In this document: positions 62,301 to 64,000 of the stretch, piece by piece | Layout of the letters: every line of letters starts with the position of its first letter | Numbering within the stretch: position 1 is the stretch's first letter | Source of the DNA: Mycteria americana | Taxonomy: Eukaryota; Chordata; Aves; Ciconiiformes; Ciconiidae | DNA length: 64,000 nt | Reading direction: 5' to 3' | NCBI RefSeq assembly: GCF_035582795.1 | Contig: NC_134368.1 | Coordinates: 186,001-250,000, forward strand | The notes under the pieces: generated by a model | Databases searched by the model: none | The model's input: the letters and a program-made list of their open reading frames with translations, nothing else | Told to the model about the DNA's origin: nothing | Position numbers and translations under genes: made by a program

Positions 62301-63705
62301 CCTAACCATTTCGTGGCCAGTAGTTTATGCTTAGCCCTATTCAAACGGGTTTAGTCAGATCATTTCCACGGTGATTACTGGAGAGGGAAAGGAGACAACA
62401 GAGAAGGTGGGATTTACCTTCTGGGCCTTGTACAGCACCTCCAGGATGTTGCTGAGCAGCTCAATGCAGGCATCCTCCTCCTCTCCCTTCTCAATCAGCT
62501 CCTGCAGGATGGGCACTGTCGTCTGCAGCAGCAGCTCCCGGCACTCTGTTGGGGCGGACACGGAGGCGCGGGGCTGGCGGGCATACCGGCACCGCCCCGG
62601 CACGGGAGAGGACGGGGCAGGAAAGGCACCAACAGGACAGACAGGACGAGCGTGACGCCTGCTCTGGGCTGCGACCCACACGCATGGAGCCGTCAACTTC
62701 CTCCTTGGATGGAGCAGGGTTTTTGGAAAAACATTAAATCCTGGTGGGAAGGCTCCAACACAGAGAATTCGTTGCAGCCTGTTACACAGCTACTTATCCT
62801 CTCTGCTAAAATCAACCAAACTAAAATAGAAAAGCCTCATCTGAACCTCTCCTGCTTCAGCTTCCGCCAACGGACTTTGTTCTGCTTCTCTGCTCTGTTA
62901 AAGGTGCGTACGATTTAACTGAATAGATGGAGACTTTTTAAACTGGACACCGTCTCGATAAACTAGAGTCTCTAGTGCTGAAAAACCTGTGCTCTTCCTA
63001 TTACATATTACTCTGTTCCTCTGCCCAGGGCTGGTATTTGCGGCACCACGCCGCACTGCCGGTTCCACGTTGCTGCTTATCCCTACAGTGGCACTACTAA
63101 AGTGGGGGCACGGGGAAGGAAAGTGGGGGGAAAACGTTTCTCTTGTTTTCTTGCTGGCACCACCGTCTGCCATTGTGGGGTGCGGAGGAGCGGTGTCGTA
63201 CGGCCTCCCCGGGGCTGTGGGGGGGGATGTGGGGAAGGACCCAGGGTGGGCTGTGGGGAGGGACGCAGGGTGGGATGTGGGGAGGGACGCGGGGAGCGCT
63301 CGCAGGATCGCGGTGGCTCAGAGCAGAGCCGGAGCAGGCGGCAGGAGGTGACCTGCCACCCGCACTCGATGGCTTAGACACGTTCACGTTGCCAGCTCTC
63401 AAAGTCTCCACGGGCAGAGACACAAAACGGTTCCTGCTGCCTGCGGCTGAGCTGCTACCCTGCTCCCCGGACCCTTCCTGCTGCGGCTGAAGCCCAGGGC
63501 CCCTGGCCCAGCTCCCCAAGGCAGCCCACTCCCCTTCTCTTTAAAGATGCCGTGTGGGTATTTGGAAGCTCATCGCGTCTCCCCCGTGCCCTTTCCTGCC
63601 CCGAGCCCCTCAGTTGTTTCTTCCTCACCCTGTCCTCTAAGCTCTGCTTTCTTCTGGACTTCCTCCAGTTTAGCCACAAGTTTCTTGTGCCACCCAAAAC
63701 CGCGC
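15241..63705 (-). CDS. DOCK-A subfamily Rac guanine-nucleotide exchange factor, DOCK2-like; 3' half only
   Basis: DOCK-A proteins (DOCK1, 2, 5) activate Rac with ELMO at the membrane through the DHR2 domain. Twenty-nine exons with unbroken phase are visible, about 1,015 codons, roughly residue 820 to the C terminus of a family usually about 1,830-1,870 long. Exons run from 63705-63629 down to 15330-15241 (TGA 15243-15241). Closest to DOCK2 by signature: [61 protein letters not shown]1-like features also occur: [16 protein letters not shown], and a proline tail [11 protein letters not shown]. Divergence from mammalian DOCK2 looks too large for a normally conserved DOCK2 orthologue, so a further paralogue is inferred. 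One intron (28,299-59,244) is 30.9 kb and holds an antisense INSYN2-like gene; most others are 70-1,300 bases. SH3 and DHR1 domains would lie beyond 64,000. Confidence 0.93.
17655..24116 (-). CDS. DOCK exons coding the DHR2 catalytic domain
   Basis: Fourteen exons, 5' to 3': 24116-24031, 23455-23299, 22992-22952, 22699-22609, 22521-22402, 21824-21735, 21588-21484, 20496-20355, 20192-20111, 20008-19924, 19696-19610, 18321-18145, 18000-17917, 17792-17655. They read [121 protein letters not shown], then [20 protein letters not shown] and [17 protein letters not shown]. The [12 protein letters not shown] nucleotide-sensor loop is intact, so exchange activity looks preserved. No frameshift or stop was seen. 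Intron 18322-19609 is the longest in this block and shows no coding sequence. Confidence 0.95.
22116..22165. repeat. (GGATG)10 pentanucleotide microsatellite
   Basis: Ten uninterrupted GGATG copies in the DOCK intron between exons 21824-21735 and 22521-22402. Length this pure suggests it is polymorphic. Confidence 0.95.
23554..23572. repeat. Poly(C) tract of 19 bases
   Basis: Nineteen consecutive C residues in a DOCK intron. A comparable 16-base G run lies at 15,707-15,722. Both are assembly-sensitive homopolymers. Confidence 0.9.
25488..28298 (-). CDS. DOCK exons coding the helical region just before DHR2
   Basis: Six exons, 5' to 3': 28298-28200, 27901-27807, 27147-27069, 26927-26827, 26606-26548, 25636-25488. 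Their translation is a near-continuous match to DOCK1/2: [120 protein letters not shown] and [20 protein letters not shown]. This segment forms the armadillo-like helical repeats connecting DHR1 to DHR2. Exon 28298-28200 is the first one 3' of the giant intron; its phase-0 start matches the phase-0 end of exon 59340-59245. Confidence 0.95.
26230..26440. repeat. Degenerate short-unit tandem repeat in a DOCK intron
   Basis: About ten loose copies of a 15-20-base unit around CCCACAGRYTTGCACA and ACCTGCAGRYTCACAC. Intronic; no coding evidence. Confidence 0.55.
28299..31690. other. Proximal part of the 30.9-kb DOCK intron
   Basis: No gene seen. Near-duplicate of about 46 bases at 28,345-28,425 (GGGGTGCACTGGGGC twice). 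A lower-GC island at 28,640-28,800 and another at 31,120-31,310 stand out from the GC-rich surroundings and could be regulatory, but carry no recognised repeat or open frame with homology. Confidence 0.4.
31690..32970 (+). promoter_or_regulatory. CpG island, candidate promoter of the nested INSYN2-like gene
   Basis: The most CpG-dense stretch of the window, made of CCGCCCC/GGGGCGG boxes, lying inside the DOCK intron. It is about 11-12 kb upstream of the INSYN2-like coding exon on the same strand. Possible first-exon donors are CAG|GTACCGGG at 32,380/32,381 and at 32,112/32,113. Frames of 439-569 codons run through it on both strands but match nothing known and simply reflect lack of A/T. It could alternatively serve a short DOCK transcript on the other strand. 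Confidence 0.45.
32981..33140. repeat. 66-67-base tandem repeat, about 2.4 copies
   Basis: CCGGTGGCACCCTGCAC-type unit starts at 32,981, 33,047 and 33,114, each followed by GCACTGAGCAC-type text. Directly flanks the CpG island. Confidence 0.75.
34290..34520 (-). repeat. MIR-like amniote SINE
   Basis: Starts in AATTATTATAATTATT and ends in GGGAAACCGAGGCACACGG followed by ACTTGC. In reverse complement this is the order found in MIR-family SINEs (core, CCTCAGTTTCC-like box, AT-rich 3' tail). Very old copy. Confidence 0.42.
36540..36735 (+). repeat. L3/CR1-type LINE 3' fragment
   Basis: Contains GGATATAAACTGGCCGTGAT, then GGAAATTAGAAGG and CTCTGGAAGAGCCTCCAAG, matching in order the 3' end of a LINE common in turtles and crocodilians and present as old copies in birds. 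Truncated at both ends. Confidence 0.5.
37441..37464. repeat. (GCAG)6 microsatellite
   Basis: Six perfect tetranucleotide copies inside the large DOCK intron. Confidence 0.85.
38590..38850 (-). pseudogene. CR1/L3 LINE reverse-transcriptase remnant
   Basis: The reverse complement encodes [25 protein letters not shown], the reverse-transcriptase box equivalent to DLSKAFD, followed after a stop and a frame change by [12 protein letters not shown], the conserved WI.NWLT segment. An isolated, dead fragment of a non-LTR element; no catalytic YxDD is visible. Confidence 0.7.
42571..43420. repeat. 40-base minisatellite, about 20 units
   Basis: Nineteen clean units start every 40 bases from 42,601 to 43,321, with a partial unit before and two decayed ones after. 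Each unit joins CCCCACACAG, a GACGGG/GACAGG/GATGGG hexamer, TCCCCTGTGCCCAG, and TCCGGCCATG or TCTGGCCATG. A second type has CACACAACAGG in place of CACAGGACGGG. Because 40 is not a multiple of three and the unit lacks stops, several frames stay open on both strands (up to 491 codons); these are not genes. Confidence 0.97.
43622..43637 (+). promoter_or_regulatory. MEF2-type site abutting a CAGCTG E-box
   Basis: CTATTTTTAA (fits YTAWWWWTAR) runs directly into CAGCTG, in a lower-GC island at 43,610-43,760, about 270 bases upstream of the INSYN2-like exon. Both matches are exact; occupancy is inferred. Confidence 0.4.
43904..44281 (+). other. INSYN2-like 5' leader with four upstream ORFs
   Basis: A pyrimidine tract and CCCCACAG acceptor end at 43,903. 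If the exon starts there, its leader holds four upstream ORFs: 43,922-43,978 (18 codons), 44,004-44,075 (23), 44,094-44,156 (20) and 44,153-44,278 (41). The last stops three bases before the main ATG. No transcript evidence is available here, so the leader is inferred. Confidence 0.5.
44282..55756 (+). CDS. INSYN2A/INSYN2B-like inhibitory-synapse factor nested in the DOCK intron
   Basis: INSYN2 (FAM196) proteins belong to the gephyrin-associated inhibitory postsynaptic density. Three coding exons: 44282-45792, 50570-50644, 55558-55756 (TGA 55754-55756); phases agree and give 594 residues. The start has good context (gagccATGg) and the MVS opening I recall for INSYN2A. Visible: [19 protein letters not shown] and QVRFKDLVE (about 24-57); [13 protein letters not shown] (about 120-133); a long low-complexity Pro/Ala/Gly-rich middle; a coiled coil [20 protein letters not shown] then [14 protein letters not shown] (about 474-504); a cysteine cluster [40 protein letters not shown]; and a C-terminal KCFWFL. 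Coil and cysteine regions look nearest INSYN2B. Human INSYN2A and INSYN2B lie antisense within DOCK1 and DOCK2; the same arrangement here supports the call. Expression probably starts from an upstream non-coding exon. Confidence 0.92.
46165..46270. repeat. Short minisatellite, about four copies
   Basis: Units around GCCCCAGGGACAGCCTCCCT recur with spacing of about 25-27 bases. Intronic. Confidence 0.6.
46755..46995 (-). repeat. CR1 LINE 3' fragment
   Basis: The forward strand reads GGAGGTCTCTGGTCCAACGC, then AGGCTGCTCGGGACCTTGCC, TCTGTCCCAGTGTTTGACCA and CCCTCGGGGTGAAAATGCTC. This is the order of a CR1 3' end in antisense, the LINE family typical of birds and other sauropsids. Best-preserved repeat in the window and the main repeat evidence for a sauropsid source. 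Confidence 0.78.
48190..48410. repeat. About 37-base minisatellite, some six units
   Basis: Units alternate GCAGCCCCTGGCACRGCC with CGCTYGCCCCTCGCC, giving long frames on the minus strand without homology. Imperfect, 10-20% divergence by eye. Confidence 0.7.
49013..49062. repeat. CA/TA microsatellite
   Basis: A CACACA run (49,013-49,026) followed by a TATATA run (49,037-49,062), within the most AT-rich patch of the INSYN2-like introns. Confidence 0.85.
50645..55557. other. INSYN2-like intron 2 of the coding region
   Basis: No exon supported. Contains a perfect three-copy decamer TGACGGGAGG at 53,641-53,670 and a lower-GC patch at about 52,830-52,900 with GCTGTTAATTAGGCTC. Confidence 0.45.
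55960..55965 (+). terminator. INSYN2-like poly(A) signal AATAAA
   Basis: AATAAA in TTCAATAAATTC, 204 bases after the stop codon. The A/T-rich, GC-poor 3' UTR contrasts with the coding exon. Confidence 0.85.
55985..59244. other. Distal part of the 30.9-kb DOCK intron
   Basis: No gene seen. A GC-dense patch at about 56,675-56,830 and a lower-GC patch at about 56,560-56,660 are the only features that stand out. DOCK exon phases on either side match directly, so no coding exon is expected here. Confidence 0.4.
59245..63705 (-). CDS. DOCK exons 5' of the giant intron
   Basis: Four exons, 5' to 3': 63705-63629, 62545-62418, 61755-61684, 59340-59245. They read [40 protein letters not shown] with [40 protein letters not shown]; and [20 protein letters not shown]. 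The NRRVI box is the conserved DOCK-A landmark before the SHYVACM exon. The 24-codon exon 61755-61684 is low in conservation and is called from splice consensus and phase alone. Exon 63705-63629 is supported by phase: its final G completes the Glu codon of the next exon. Earlier exons lie beyond the window. Confidence 0.82.
63227..63292. repeat. 24-base tandem repeat, about 2.7 copies
   Basis: Unit CTGTGGGGAGGGACGCAGGG plus TGGG, in the DOCK intron between exons 63705-63629 and 62545-62418. Confidence 0.75.
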
Positions 63706-64000
63706 CTGGAAGTGAGCCCAGCCGCGGCCTCGCTGACGCCGAGCAGGGTGCAGGGCGCTCGCGTGTCCGAGGGACGCTCTCCCCACGGGGGCTGCACCCC
63801 CGAGCCCCTCTGCTCCCCCAGCCCCAAACCCCTCCTGCAGCGCTGCTGCCGCCCTGGGCTCCGTCCTCTGCTCCATGATTGCTTTCACATGATTGTTTTT
63901 AACTTAAATATGGTCTATAGCTTTCAAAACCTTTTCTCCAACTTGTTGAGATTTTAAATCCTGAGTCTGTCCTCCAGCGTGCCTCCAGTCACTTCTGCCT

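Noticed and set aside
15241-63705. Calling this gene DOCK2, DOCK1 or DOCK5 outright
   Set aside because: Signatures are nearest DOCK2, but tail and DHR2 features also match DOCK1, and divergence looks high for an orthologue. Without a tree or a search for the other loci the symbol would be a guess.
1-64000. tRNA, rRNA or microRNA genes
   Set aside because: No sequence with tRNA A/B-box pairs, rRNA similarity or an evident long hairpin was recognised by reading; a covariance-model scan would be decisive and was not possible.

Overview
The window is vertebrate nuclear DNA with intron-bearing genes, GT-AG splice sites, polyadenylation signals and CpG islands. Short introns, high GC from about 10.9 kb onward, low repeat density and old CR1-type LINE fragments point to a sauropsid GC-rich microchromosome. 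A bird is most likely; a non-avian reptile is not excluded.

Layout. (1) 391-11,290, plus strand: AUP1, missing only its first coding exon. (2) 11,792-13,757, plus strand: a complete six-exon gene of the BNIP3/BNIP3L mitophagy-receptor family that is neither BNIP3 nor BNIP3L. Its CpG island holds a palindromic GTCACGTGAC site. (3) 15,241-63,705, minus strand: the 3' 29 coding exons (about 1,015 codons) of a DOCK-A subfamily Rac exchange factor closest to DOCK2. It covers the end of the helical region, the whole DHR2 catalytic domain and a proline-rich tail; the 5' half lies beyond 64,000. (4) 44,282-55,756, plus strand: a complete INSYN2A/INSYN2B-like gene of 594 codons, nested antisense inside a 30.9-kb DOCK intron (28,299-59,244).

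The order BNIP - DOCK - nested antisense INSYN2 recalls human 10q26 (BNIP3, DOCK1 with INSYN2A inside it), 5q35 (DOCK2 with INSYN2B inside it) and 8p21 (BNIP3L, DOCK5). The simplest reading is a further genome-duplication copy of this block that mammals have lost. That reading rests on recalled human map positions and motif comparison; no tree was computed.

Non-genic content: six old LINE/CR1 fragments and one MIR-like SINE, several GC-rich minisatellites (most striking is a 40-bp array at 42.57-43.42 kb whose main variants look like CpG decay), a candidate CpG-island promoter at 31.7-33.0 kb, and long intronic stretches with no recognisable gene. The many long open frames in GC-rich stretches on both strands are composition artefacts. 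Exon limits were set by eye from homology, splice consensus and phase continuity.
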